A stretch of 64,000 bases of DNA. Source: Sialis fuliginosa. Lineage: Eukaryota; Arthropoda; Insecta; Megaloptera; Sialidae. Made by a program: the position numbers and the translations under genes. The notes under the pieces are model-generated. The model saw only the letters and a program-made list of their open reading frames with translations, was not told where the DNA came from and searched no databases. Positions 32,900 to 43,769 of the stretch are shown piece by piece. The first letter of the stretch is position 1, and each line of letters begins with the position of its first letter. The stretch is from NCBI GenBank assembly GCA_961205875.1, contig OY540810.1, forward strand, positions 24,614,001 to 24,678,000. Reading direction: 5' to 3'.

Positions 32900-33560
32900 A
32901 TAGTTCAACGGCGGAAATCGACCTGTGTAAACCATAGGTCGATTTCCGTTGTGCGACTAGTCACCTATCAAATCGCCTGATAAGGCCGCACAGCAAAACC
33001 ATTTACACGAGTCGATAAAAATCGCATGTGGTTGATTATTTTCAGCTTTATACGGTCGATTTTAGTCACCCACCGTATGCGGCGAAAGTCGGATGGAGGT
33101 CTACTTTGGCGCTTGCGATTTTAGTCATATGCGACCTAGCCGAATTGCCATTTACACGGTCGAATTCCGCTGTGCGGCCTAGTCGCACGGCGGAAATCGA
33201 CCCGTGTAAACCCCGTATAATGGTGTATTTACACGGGTCGATTTCCGCCGTGCGGCTAGTCACCTACCAAATCACCTCATAAGGCCGCACAGCAGTACCA
33301 TTTACACGAGTCGATAAAAATCGCATGCGATTTATTCATTTTTTTGAAAATATTGAGATGTTTTACGTGCGATAAAAATCGCATGCGGTTGATTATTTTC
33401 AACTTTACACGGTCGATTTTAGTCACCCGCCGCATGCGACCTAGGCCGTATGCGGCGAAAGTCGGATGCAGGTCTACTTTGGCGCTTGCGATTTTAGTCA
33501 TCTGCGGCCTAGCCGAATTGCTATTTACACAGTCGACCCGTGTAAACCCCGTATAACAAA
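32900..33560. repeat. GC-rich composite repeat, two direct copies
   Basis: About 660 bp far richer in G+C than the window. Copy 1 (about 32936-33222) and copy 2 (about 33233-33556) share the same order of blocks: GGTCGATTTCCG, CTAGTCACCTA, AAGGCCGCACAGCA, CACGAGTCGATAAAAATCGC, GGTCTACTTTGGCGCTTGCG, GTGTAAACCCCGTATAA. A hairpin at 33179-33210 / 33228-33259 has 32-bp arms with one mismatch. Several short overlapping frames cross it on both strands, but the palindromic blocks explain them. It is probably a transposon array. The family is not recognised. Confidence 0.75.
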
Positions 33561-34370
33561 GTGCTGTATGTATGAAAACATTTTTTTATAAATAGTTCAA
33601 CGGTAGTAATTTTTTTAAATACTATTGATCAACGCCTACAAAGAAAAAGAGAAAAATATAATCATATTGCCCCCTTAAACTGAAATGAAAATTCAAACTT
33701 TTTCTTTTGAACGCCCGGTATAATCATAATTTTATTTTTCTCTCATTCCAGGTAACATTTAAAATTTAAAATACCAAAGAAATTCCGATTATGTGTTGAC
33801 AAATTATTTTGCGAAAACTCGCGTACTCAAATAACTCACCATTGTTTACATTAGAGATATACACGCGCGCGAGAGTATGAGACAAAACACATGCCACCGT
33901 GTAAACATGAGAATTACCTCTCTGTTATAAAGGATCACGGCCGCAAAAACCGCACCAGGCCAAATTGGTTACCGTTTTAAACTGTTACTGATTTAAGTTT
34001 TAACCGCGGTTCATTTCAGTACTAATATCATAATTTTATTACACGCCAACATACAACAAACTACAATTTGTTCATAATAAATGTATGTACGTTATTGTTA
34101 TACATACATACAAAATACATATCACATACCTATGATCTTCGCCGTTCAATAAATAATTAAGTTTTGCAATAATGCATGTTATTGTTAAAATTAATACCGA
34201 AAATAAAAAAGGTAGTGATTTTAAACAAAAAACAAATATATTTTTATTTTATAAATTTGTCTTTATCATTTTTCTTAAATTAGACATTTTATATTAATAA
34301 AAAATAAAATGGCGGACTTGTAAAAAAAATCGTGTTTTTTCGTTGAAAATCGATTAAAAAAAGCAAATTA
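33561..34370. other. AT-rich DNA with one GC-richer patch
   Basis: A patch at 33862-33975 (ACACGCGCGCGAGAG, GATCACGGCCGC, GCACCAGGCC) is GC-richer and not matched elsewhere in the window. The remainder is featureless. Confidence 0.4.
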
Positions 34371-34849
34371 CAGAGCTACACAAAAAAAATAAAAAGTGCG
34401 AAGCCAAAAAAGCGACCTATATAACATTGTAGTATTGGTCGAGCATAGTCTAAATCCAAAATTTTGGAAATTTCTGTTTACCAGTTTTTTAATTTTTTAT
34501 TTCAGTTTGAAGTTTGGGCTTAGGTTGAATTTTTACAAAAAAGGAGGGGGTGATAAAAAATCGACTTATATAGCATTGTAGTATTGGTCGAGCATAGTTA
34601 AAATCCAAACTTTTGAAATTTTTTACTTACCAGTATCTTTTTTATTTGAGCTTGAATTTTGGGTTTAGTCAACTTGAAAAAATTTAACCTAAACCTTTTT
34701 TTTGGAAAAATTCAGGCTCAAATTTAAAAAAAAACTGGTAAGCAGAAAATTCCGAAAATTTGGATTTCGACTATGCTCCACCAATACTACAATGCTATAT
34801 AGGTCGGTTTTTTGGCTCCGCACTTTTTAATTTTTTTGTGTAGCTGTGT
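34371..34849. mobile_element. Foldback element with a third internal copy
   Basis: CAGAGCTACACAAAAAAAAT at the left is mirrored at the right by ATTTTTTTGTGTAGCTGTG. Landmarks AGTGCGAAGCC, ATTGTAGTATTGGTCGAGCA and CTTACCAGT-type sequence recur in both arms. A direct third copy of the central block (CATTGTAGTATTGGTCGAGC) lies at about 34570-34660. Non-coding. Confidence 0.7.
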
Positions 34850-35509
34850 TATTAATAAAAATAAATCATTTTTGGTAATACGATAACGATTAGTGTATGT
34901 ATTGTAGTTATAAAAAAATCGAAAATTTTAAGTCGTCACATCGCAACACAGAAGAAGAATTTATAATATAAAAATAATATTATATGTATATACATAATTT
35001 TAAATACTTTATTGCGTTGTGATTTCATAACAACGTGTAATTTATTACTGGATATGTATTTATTTTAGTTTTAAAAGTTTATATTTAATAATTTGGAAAA
35101 ATTATAATTACATGTTTATTTTTTTATTTCTCGACATTTAAATGTTTTTATAGACATTATAAAATTATAACTATATACAATAACATTGTATTTTTAATTC
35201 ATACAATCATACAAACAATGTAAACAAGCAATTATAAAACATATTTTAAATTGCTACTCGAGAACCAGAAATTAAAGTTTTCACAATTAAATATTTGCGA
35301 AACAAATTGTGACAATAAAAATGTCGTATGTTCGAAGTCAGGAGAATTCTGTAATTTTTGTATGTTTCAAATCATTAAACATGTCATTAAAATAATTTGG
35401 TAAATTTTTATTACTGCAATTTAAATGTAACATAAAATATACCCCATTTTAAATTAAACTTGTAAAAATAATAATTTTTATGAATGTAATAAATTTAACC
35501 CTTACACAG
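34850..35509. other. AT-rich DNA, nothing recognised
   Basis: No supported feature. Confidence 0.5.
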
Positions 35510-35640
35510 CATCTACAGACCGACAGATATACATCATTGCGAAAATAGTCAAAGTGAATTTCGGGAAAGTCAAAATAAATAATTCCATCGAAATCTCGAA
35601 TCCGTAAAAAATCAATAATTATACTACCTATACGTATTAA
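35510..35640 (+). repeat. Repeat family D fragment 2
   Basis: GCATCTACAGACCGACAGAT, CGAAAATAGTCAAAG and AATTCCATCGAAATCTCGAA match the fragments at 27145-27255 and 42035-42130 in the same order. Confidence 0.6.
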
Positions 35641-35648
35641 ATACATAT

Positions 35649-36203
35649 AATATATATGAGCATTTCCAGTAGTTTGGAGTATAGAGAAAAAAGTTTTAAT
35701 GGTGTGAATATAGCGTTTTTTGGAAAATAAGACATCTTAAAACAAGTTTAACTAAAAATATTTGAAAACTACATAAAAAATAGAATAAAATGAATTTTAT
35801 CGGAAGTATTTTGGTTGAAACCAAAATATTTGGCGGCAATTTCAAAATCGACTATTTTTACAAAAATCAAACTTAATGTTTTGGCACCGCATTCGGCCAA
35901 AATTGAATATTCGGCTCTGAAACCGATTTCAAATGAAAGATCAACAAAAAACGAAGAAAATGAGCCCTATAATATGCATAATAAGGGACATTTTGAAAAA
36001 TAAGGTACTATCGTAAAAAGTCTAATTTCGCTCGATTTCAAAAGTTTAAAAAATCGTAATTCGGCCAAAAAAGGGGGCGGGGGGAAAAGATTTTGGGAAA
36101 CATGTTTTTTTGATATGTACTTTGAGAAAAAAAATTGGGAGCAAAATCGGTGACATACGTGCGCCCTGTTTTTAAAAAGCTACTGGAAATGCTCATATAT
36201 ATT
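35649..36203. mobile_element. TIR element, 555 bp
   Basis: AATATATATGAGCATTTCCA plus GTAG at the left is mirrored exactly at the right end, CTAC plus TGGAAATGCTCATATATATT. The interior is AT-rich and has no transposase. It abuts family D sequence on the left and the minisatellite composite on the right. The TA-rich ends hide any target duplication. Confidence 0.65.
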
Positions 36204-36211
36204 GCAGAATC

Positions 36212-36790
36212 CCGAAAGGCCGACATGGACAAAAGGCAGACCAGACTAATGGCCGATATGGACAAATGCAGATAAAAAAAATGTGTATTGTATTATTTAA
36301 TTTGCTTTAACGTTATTTTTGGGGGCATATGGGACATTTTTTTGTAAATTTAATTTTCTTTTATCTGTTAATTTTTTTACGGGGGGGGGGCATGATTATT
36401 ATAACCCCCCTACAAAAAATAATTATTGTATTAGTTACAACGTTAAAGCAATTTAAATAATACAATAATTGACATGACCCACATAGTTCCCCCCCCCCCA
36501 AATGTTATAACGTTAAAGCAAAATAAATAATACAATAATTATTTTTTGTGGGGGTTTATACGGATCATGCTACCCCCCCCCCAAACCAATTATATCGTTA
36601 AAGTAAATTAAATAATAAATTTTTTGGAGGGGGGGGCATAATGCATAAGCCCCTCTCCAAGATAATAATTTTTTGTCTGCCTTTTATCCATGTCGGCCTT
36701 TTGTTCTTGTCTGCCTTTTGTCCATGTCGACCTTTTGTCCATGTCTGCCTTTTGGGAGTCTGTCTTTTGTCCATGTCTGCCATTTATCCC
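36212..36790. repeat. Composite of a 17-18-bp minisatellite and GTTAAAG repeats
   Basis: The right end (36675-36785) is a degenerate array of TTTTGTCCATGTCTGCC units. Inverted units (GGCCGACATGGACAAAAGGC) lie at the left end (36220-36270). Between them, four copies of a block like ACGTTAAAGCAAATTAAATA plus ATACAATAATT occur (one inverted at about 36277-36320, three direct at 36437, 36506 and 36594), each next to a G or C run of 6-10. Overall symmetry suggests one foldback-type element with satellite ends. Confidence 0.75.
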
Positions 36791-37402
36791 GCTCCCTAAC
36801 TATACATGGCCGTATAAAAAATAAAAAGCATGTATGGAACCTTTATGACTTAATCTATAGTGATGCAGAATATCTAAAACTGGATATACATACTACATAC
36901 ATTTACATTAAATGAACTTTATCTCTTAATATTCTGATTTTTAATTGGAAATCGGAATGTATACATAATTTTAATTAATAACTATTGTTTGAAGCAGTCT
37001 ATAAAGTGATCAGACATAATAAATAATTTTCTCTTTGATAAAACTATCCGAAACAGTTACCTCAATTCTTGAGACTCATATCTATAGTCATGAATCCTTC
37101 AAATCTCGTTATAATGATGCCAATTATTTGAAGGATATTACGTGTTTTTTGCTTATTAAATGTCGGTGAAATGGAATGAAAGTATCATTTACAAATTTCA
37201 TATCAAATCATACAATCTATGTTTATTTTTTTATTAAATGATGAAAATAATATAGAATAAATATACACAATAATACACACGTTAATTGTACATACGGGAG
37301 ATAAGTTTTGAAACGAATAGTTCATGAAACGGATAATGTCTATTTCATCGAAACTATCCGAACGAATGAATTCAAATTTTGTTGTTAGTATCATAAAAAT
37401 GG
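36791..37402. other. AT-rich DNA, nothing recognised
   Basis: No supported feature. Confidence 0.5.
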
Positions 37403-37505
37403 AACATGGACCGCGCATATGATTCAAAAATAGAGCTGCGTCAAAAGAAAGAGATAGAAAATGGTTTGAGATTTACTTGTCATTATTTAAACAGAAGTAA
37501 TTATT
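37403..37505 (+). mobile_element. Partial copy of the ATGGACCGCG MITE
   Basis: CATGGACCGCGCATATGATT, GCGTCAAAAGAAAGAGATAG, AAAATGGTTTGA and ATTTAAACAGAAGTAA align with the minus strand of 54090-54175, inside the element at 53915-54186. Only one end is present here. Confidence 0.65.
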
Positions 37506-37562
37506 TTAAAATTTATATAATTGAACAACCGCAAAAGTCTACGTTCAAAAATATTTATACTT

Positions 37563-38404
37563 ACAAGGGGAAGCAATAGCACGGTTAATGAGAATTTCAA
37601 TGAGCTTGTGGTATGTCAAACTAGAGCAAAAATAAAAAGACACGTGTCCAACAATTTGATCTCATAGGCCTTAATTACAAAGATAATTAACTTTGAAAAT
37701 TTGTGTATTCAATATAACCGTGTATTATGTTCGCTCGAAATATAAGTGTGTTGGCCCTACGGTCAACGCGCTGGCGTCTCGCCTGGTTTTAAGATTTTGA
37801 TTTTTATTTTTATTTACAATTATTTTTTATTTTTTTGTACACATTACCTCTACACTTGCGTAAAAATCGATCAATTAGACATAAATAAAACATATATTAT
37901 TATTGACAATAGATGTTTGTGGTTTCTTTCAAGTTTGTTTTTTATTAAAACTTTTCAATTTATTAATAAAAAACTAATGAGTTGTGTCAATAATAAATTA
38001 AATTTACTTTAAAACAAATTAATAATTATGTACTGGCGTATATATCAATATTTTCATTGTCAATAATAATATATGTTTTATTTATGTCTAATTTATCGAT
38101 TTTTACGCAAGTGGGAGAGGTAATGTGTACAAAAAAATAAAAAATAATTGTAAATAAAAATAAAAATCAAAATCTTAAAACCAGGCGAAACGCCAGCGCG
38201 TTGACCGTAGGGCCAACACACTTATAGTTCGAGCGAACGTAATACACGGTTATATTGAATACACAAATTTTCAAAGTTAATTATCTTTGTAATTAAGGCC
38301 TATGAGATCAAATTGTTGGACACGTGTCTTTTTGTTTTTGCTCTAGTTTGACATACCACAAACTCATTGAAATTCTCATTAACCGTGCTGTTGCTTCCCC
38401 TTGT
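37563..38404. repeat. 842-bp near-perfect palindrome
   Basis: The arms 37563-37910 and 38056-38404 are about 348 bp each and highly similar. In the outer 85 aligned positions I count three mismatches. The spacer is 145 bp and not shared. Each arm contains GTGTTGGCCCTACGGTCAAC and GCGCTGGCGTCTCGCC, reminiscent of the 5' half (A box, TGGCCCTACGG) of a tRNA or tRNA-derived SINE, but no B box follows. Low arm divergence implies a recent origin: a foldback transposon, an inverted duplication or a long-read assembly artefact. Confidence 0.9.
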
Positions 38405-39949
38405 TAGATACATATATCCCATCTCTCATACATATTAAATTCAATTGTAATTTAAAGTATATTTGCATATTATAAATTTTCAACTGACGCCTCTGGGATA
38501 ATATGCGATTTTGACAATTAAGAAAAGATGGCTGTCGTAAAATTTTGGTTGTTATGTATCCATAGTCTTTCTTTATCTAAGGGTATTGACAATATAAGTT
38601 TTCATCGTAAAAAAAAAAAAAACAAAAAAAAAACGTTTTTTGAAAAAGATTCCAAAGATGAAACATTATACTTATTGTATATTTGTATAATATTGTATAT
38701 AGATACATATTTGAGTTGAATATTAATGGTAAGTTACTTTTCAAATCTTATTTCTGTGTAGATGAAGTTTGTCAAATAATTTTAATGGTTTCTACACATT
38801 GAATCGAACAGATGTTCGTGTAAATAAACGGACGTTTATTTTAATAGTAATGTTGATTATAAAATTTGAATAGTAATGTTGACTGACTAAAATATCTTAA
38901 ATGCAATAAATAAGCTCATGTTAAATGACTGCAGAACTTATTTTGTAATAATTGTAATTAAATAAACAATTAGACTTTATGAAACAAAATTTTAATAATA
39001 CAAATACTAGATTAATGATGATTATAGATTTCAAAATATATCTAATTAAAATTTTGTTTTATTTGAATTATATTATATTTGATAGGTAACACAAATGTAC
39101 CCCTGTCCGTTTCATCACACTCACGGTCTTTTCTATGCGACTAACAGCATGAAACGGACAAAAATGACCTTTTAAAAACATGCCATTTCATTTTTTGTCT
39201 ATTATTTTTGTTGTAAAACGTTAATTAGAGATGTATATAACGTAGTTATTTTTTTTATATAATGTTTGTAGTTTCAATAAAAAAACGTCTCCAATCTCAA
39301 GTGTCCGTTTCATTGCGTATCTATCCTACTATTGTGAGTTTTATCGTTCATTAAAGTTTCATATATCTTGACATTTTCATCACGTTGTCTTGTGATTTTT
39401 GTGTGTTGTGGTTGAAACATCAAGTTGAATCAAACATTAATAGGGGTAAAGACGGTTTTAAGATGTGTGAAGCTGTAAACACGTTTGAGAATGCGTGAAT
39501 GCTATTGTACCAATGTCAATTGTCCAGGCCAACGATAATTTAAACATAATATCAATGCCCTTTTAGAAATGACAGGATCTAGTCAATTTGTAGATTGCTC
39601 ACATATACAATACATAGATTCCACATTCTCGTGAATTGTTTTGTTGTTTTGAAATAACCGACGTGCAAACGTTATTAGTAAAAAAATTACTAATAAAGTC
39701 GTATGTTTTTTTTTTAATTGTTGGTTTGTAAAAAAAATATTTTTTATAATCTTAGAGCGTAAGATATTGGATTTTCGCGCATTTGAATGTATAAACGGAT
39801 CCGTTTTGTTTAAATAAATACGATTTAAATTAAAAAATTACATGAAAAACAATGAAAATTATTATTTGAATAGTAAGTTATTAAGTTCCTTCTTATTTTC
39901 TTATTTTTAACTTGATATTTTCATGAAAAGTTTAAATTTGAACAATATT
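38405..39949. other. AT-rich DNA with a CCGTTTCAT dyad
   Basis: Mostly featureless. Near 39105-39163, TGTCCGTTTCAT is followed by its complement ATGAAACGGACA, and a third copy, GTGTCCGTTTCATTGCG, lies at about 39300. A(12)-type runs occur near 38611-38632. Confidence 0.5.
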
Positions 39950-40130
39950 TGATTCAAAATTTTTGTATTTTTGATTTCGTTAAAAATATAAAAACTAAAA
40001 CAGCAGGTCTGTATCTCAAACCGTTCTCGAAATATGGCCTCTCGGTATTTAATTTAAAAAAAAGTTACAATTCTATTAATACATTTCAAAAAATTAGAGG
40101 GGTATTCATTTTATTGCCAAACTATGCTGT
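39950..40130 (+). repeat. Fragment related to the foldback at 10244
   Basis: TTTTTGATTTCGTTAAAAAT followed by GCAGGTCTGTATCTCAAACC matches the arm of the element at 10244-10775. The partner arm is absent. Confidence 0.5.
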
Positions 40131-40374
40131 TCTGTAAACTACTTAAAACAAATATACACGACAAGAATTTAGTAATCATTGATTAAATAAAGTAATACCT
40201 TTCTACTAATTGTAAGTTTCTTATCAAACAGAAAACGTATATATTTTATGTTCTTTTTATAACTGCACTTTATCCTGTGTTTACAAAAGGACGACGTAAA
40301 GTTTTATCTAAGCTGACACAACATAAAGTGGTTAACTTGCAATAAACCGCGTGTGGGCTATTAAGTATTCTATT
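40131..40374. other. AT-rich spacer
   Basis: Nothing recognised. Confidence 0.5.
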
Positions 40375-40500
40375 AAGTCACGTGATCGGCAGTGACTATA
40401 ACTTTGCAGTGACAGGCAATCTCACAGCAGACCCGATCGCTTGTGTAAATCACTCTTTCACTCATCTGAGCCCGCCTTCCATCGATATTCCTTTTACCGT
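40375..40500. other. GC-elevated, apparently unique segment
   Basis: Composition rises (AGTCACGTGATCGGCAGTGA with a CACGTG E-box, then CACAGCAGACCCGATCGC and GAGCCCGCCTTCCATCG). No repeat match was seen in the window. It is a candidate host regulatory segment and function is unknown. Confidence 0.3.
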
Positions 40501-40504
40501 CTAT

Positions 40505-40805
40505 GGACTTCACGGGCGTAACTAACTAGCGATGCAATGGTCGAGTAAAAAAGTGGGAACAAGAAGTTGTTACTCGGAACTAAAATGTGAAGTTTAGTTT
40601 TAGTTTTTGTTTTCTCGGTTTTTAATGGATGTGTGCCAATTGTAATCAATGGCGGATTCAGGGGTATTAATGGGTTAATGACAGTGACGTATTTACCCTG
40701 AGGCAAACGGTCCCAGAGGGGCGACCGGAGGGCGGTCCCTCTGGGTTTTGGCGGGCACCCACAATGGTCTCCGGCGACTGCCCCTCTATCGTATAAAACA
40801 ATATT
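40505..40805. repeat. Mosaic of eroded transposon ends, GC-rich
   Basis: Contains TTCACGGGCGTAACTAACTA, AATGGCGGATTCAGGGG and CAGTGACGTATTTACCCTG, which look like hAT-type CAGTGGCGTA ends, followed by GGGCGACCGGAGGGCGGTCC and similar. The 110-codon minus-strand frame here is a by-product of this GC-rich block and shows no domain. Confidence 0.4.
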
Positions 40806-40907
40806 TTGGTTCAAAAAATCACCCAAGTCAGTTTATTATTCGTTTAAAATTTGTACGATACTTAACTCTTTACGTACGAGTTAGATAAGTGTGTGTAAGT
40901 AGGTACT

Positions 40908-41501
40908 AGGCCCGTATTCTCAAGTTCGCTCAACTTACTAGTAAGTAACTAAGTTATTCCCTAAAATTTTGAATGTAACGAAAATTCGACTTTTCGTTCG
41001 TAAAATGTCGAATGAAAAAAGTCGCTCGACAAAAAATAAATCTCGATCTTGTATTGATAATCAAAAACAAATGTGTGTTTTGAGATAATGTTATTAAAAT
41101 TAAATTAATAAACATAAAAAATTAGATAAAATATACCTAATTTTAATTTAAACGTAATGTTTCACTAACAAAATTCAACCTTAGAGATTTTAATAATATG
41201 CTGACACTGAAAAACCAATGATAAATACAATTTTAATTTAATTTTTCCTTTTTTATCCCAAGATGCGTATTTTTTTACAAAAGATGTATAAATTTTGAAA
41301 AAATAAAAATAATAATTTTAGTGCCAACCTTTCTATATTTAAAATTATTAATTTTTATAGCTTTATGGCATAAATAAAGATGGCATTTATTCATGTCAAC
41401 AATTTATTTTTCAATTTGCTGAATGAAATAATAGAACTTAAATATAGAACGATCATCTCGAATTCTAAATTATCTCGAACGAATTCGAGAATAGGGTCCC
41501 T
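40908..41501. mobile_element. TIR element with GTATTCTC(A/G)A ends
   Basis: AGGCCCGTATTCTCAAGTTCG at the left and, inverted, AGGGACCCTATTCTCGAAT at the right are imperfect TIRs with a one-base indel. The interior has TCGAATGAAAAAAGTCGCTC-type sequence and is otherwise AT-rich. The 82-codon frame at the right end is not convincing as coding. Confidence 0.5.
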
Positions 41502-42034
41502 GGCTGCGTACTATTTAGGCACGGTACACTCTTTGCGGTATAGCAACGCCAGTGTTGTCAACTATGATTTTAAAATTCCGTCTAATGTAATAAAAAATTC
41601 TTCACACCTCGATTCTGACCGTAGATGACAGTTCACATAAAACTAGAGCTTTTAAATCAGAATATTTGTTACTGCTACTTACAATTCACCGACAAAATTT
41701 GTTCTCGGCAAAATATTCACGTGAACTATCCTATTTCTAATAATCCAATCTTTAAATAATTTCTCCTGAAATCACTCATTGTTTAACTTTTGTTTTTACT
41801 AATATTCGCCTAGGGCTAAAATTTTTGAAATACGTCCCTGGTTCATGACTTAACTAGACAGGACCGAGATGATATCAACTTTTTATATAAATCGAAAAAT
41901 ACAAAAAATGACATTAGTAAACATCCGTTTCCGGTTAAAATATCGTTTTAAAAAATTGGATGTTTTTTTTCCAGACAATAATTAATCTTAAATATTAAAT
42001 TTTACCCACGATTTGTCGTACTTGAGTTATAGCA
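41502..42034. other. AT-rich DNA, nothing recognised
   Basis: No supported feature. Confidence 0.5.
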
Positions 42035-42130
42035 TCTACAGATTGACACACAGATATAATGGCGAAAATAGTCAGGGAAGGTCAAAATGAATAATTCCAT
42101 CAAAATCCGGATTTCGAAAAAATACGTAGA
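42035..42130 (+). repeat. Repeat family D fragment 3
   Basis: GCATCTACAGATTGACACAC, AATGGCGAAAATAGTCAGG and AATTCCATCAAAATCCGGAT align with the fragments near 27.2 and 35.5 kb. Confidence 0.6.
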
Positions 42131-43042
42131 ACTGTAGTTAATGACGAATCTGAAAACCATAATTCCAGCCTAGGTATATTTGTACAAACTTTTTATACTC
42201 GTACAATGCATTGTATTATTTTGAGATAACAACTTAATTTGTTTAGTACAAAATTATATAAAGTTGTAGAATGTTATAATATAACATATCAAAAATCAAC
42301 GTACATTATTGGACTGGAGGCGAGATAATAATGTATACCTGTTTTTCAATATGTTTTATTGTTATTTATTTACAAAAACAACTGTATAAATAAATTAATA
42401 TTTTTGTTTTCGTTCCTGAAAATAAAACCAATTACGTTTTGTTTTTGTTTTCTTTTTTTGCCTTACCAGAATTTCAGTTAACGACGTTACAACGTTTTTA
42501 TTTAGGGGTTAGTTTTTGCTTACTAATAAGAGATTCACTTTTTTGCTCATCACGTGATATTAATATAAGAGGCCCTCATTTGACAGTAATGGACACTAAT
42601 GTATTTTGGAAATAAAATAAATTATTTAGAGTCTTTCTTAAAAACTATGAATAAATTATTATAGAAATCTATTCCAATGGGTAGTATTTTTTTAAGTTAA
42701 ATATTTTTATTTTTCAAATACTATTTAACTATATTACAATTAACTATATTTATTATAAATAAATATAGTTAATTGTTTGATTTTCTATCCTTTTTATTAG
42801 ATATACAAACAATGTTTGGGTTATTCACAAGCTCTTGTTTGTTGATTAATTTTTATTTATTTTCATCAATAGAAATAAATGAAAAAAATTGAGAATCAAA
42901 ATACATATTACTGGAAAAAAGGTAATTGATTAAAAAGAGATATAAGGAAGTGTTGAGAATCACTGAATTTGACAATTACACAATTTTGAGAATATATTAC
43001 GCATATATATTATTGTATTTAATTGTTATTTATTATATTTTA
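42131..43042. other. AT-rich DNA, nothing recognised
   Basis: No supported feature. TAACTATATTTATT and AAATATAGTTA near 42740-42775 form a small AT dyad. Confidence 0.5.
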
Positions 43043-43130
43043 GCCTGACGATGATTCTGTGAATCGAAACCTTGCGTTTACCTCTTCTTAATTAAATTTT
43101 GACGTTTAAACAAACAAGTTTGTTTTTATG
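43043..43130 (+). repeat. Single Penelope-like tail
   Basis: AGCCTGACGATGATTCTGTG, AATCGAAACCTTGCG, AATTTTGACGTTTAAACAAA and CAAGTTTGTTTTTAT match the arms of the inverted pair at 24586-24833. Confidence 0.65.
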
Positions 43131-43767
43131 TATATATGCATATATATACATTTTCATGTAATATAAAATTTAAATTTATAAATTAAAAAAAAAATTTCAT
43201 TAATTCATAAAAACAAGTTTAAAATTCCATTCAATGCTGTTTGTTTTCTTTCCTCTTTTGTCCCATTGTCGTAACACCACTGTTGGCTGTGATTTATTAT
43301 CACTTGCTTCAAAAACCCCGCTGTCGACTGTGGACCATTTAAGTTTTTACAAAATTTTCCGTTTATTTAGTGATTTATCGAAGCATAGGCCGTTTTTCAT
43401 TTCGTTTTATTATTTTTGCAGTGTTAATTTTATTTTATAAAGGTTAAAGTGTTTTCATTGCAAAATAAATCACATTTATTACAGTGAAATTGAGTTGTAC
43501 ATACAAAAAACCATTACTGGTATCGTATTTTGTATCAACACTCAATAAGTTAAAAAAGAGAAAGAAAGGCAATTTTTTTCAATAACGTAGACATTCGTAT
43601 AATACTAGGGACTGAGACGAGATCAAAACTATACCGCCTGAATTGTAACGAAACGAGACTGATACAATACAAACTTTATTTATAAGTCTCGGTTTTATAC
43701 GGTTATCAATAATTAGTAAAAATAACTATTCGATATGAATCTTTAATAATTAAAATAAATATATGTA
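43131..43767. other. AT-rich DNA, nothing recognised
   Basis: No supported feature. Confidence 0.5.
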
Positions 43768-43769
43768 TA

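Noticed and set aside
32624..33556. Cluster of 64- to 118-codon frames on both strands
   Set aside because: The GC-rich palindromic repeat modules lack stop codons in several frames at once. The frames mirror each other and show no domain.
36277..36626. CRISPR-like array of spaced repeats
   Set aside because: The blocks are in mixed orientation, unevenly spaced, in eukaryotic DNA, and explained by a composite transposon-type repeat.
36673..36915. 80-codon frame with repeated Ser-Pro-Cys-Leu-Pro-type units
   Set aside because: It is the translation of the TTTTGTCCATGTCTGCC minisatellite.
37748..38222. tRNA gene in the palindrome arms
   Set aside because: Only A-box-like and anticodon-arm-like sequence is present. 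There is no B box and no acceptor stem pairing.
40494..40826. 110-codon minus-strand frame
   Set aside because: It covers a mosaic of GC-rich transposon ends and AT-rich DNA and has no domain.
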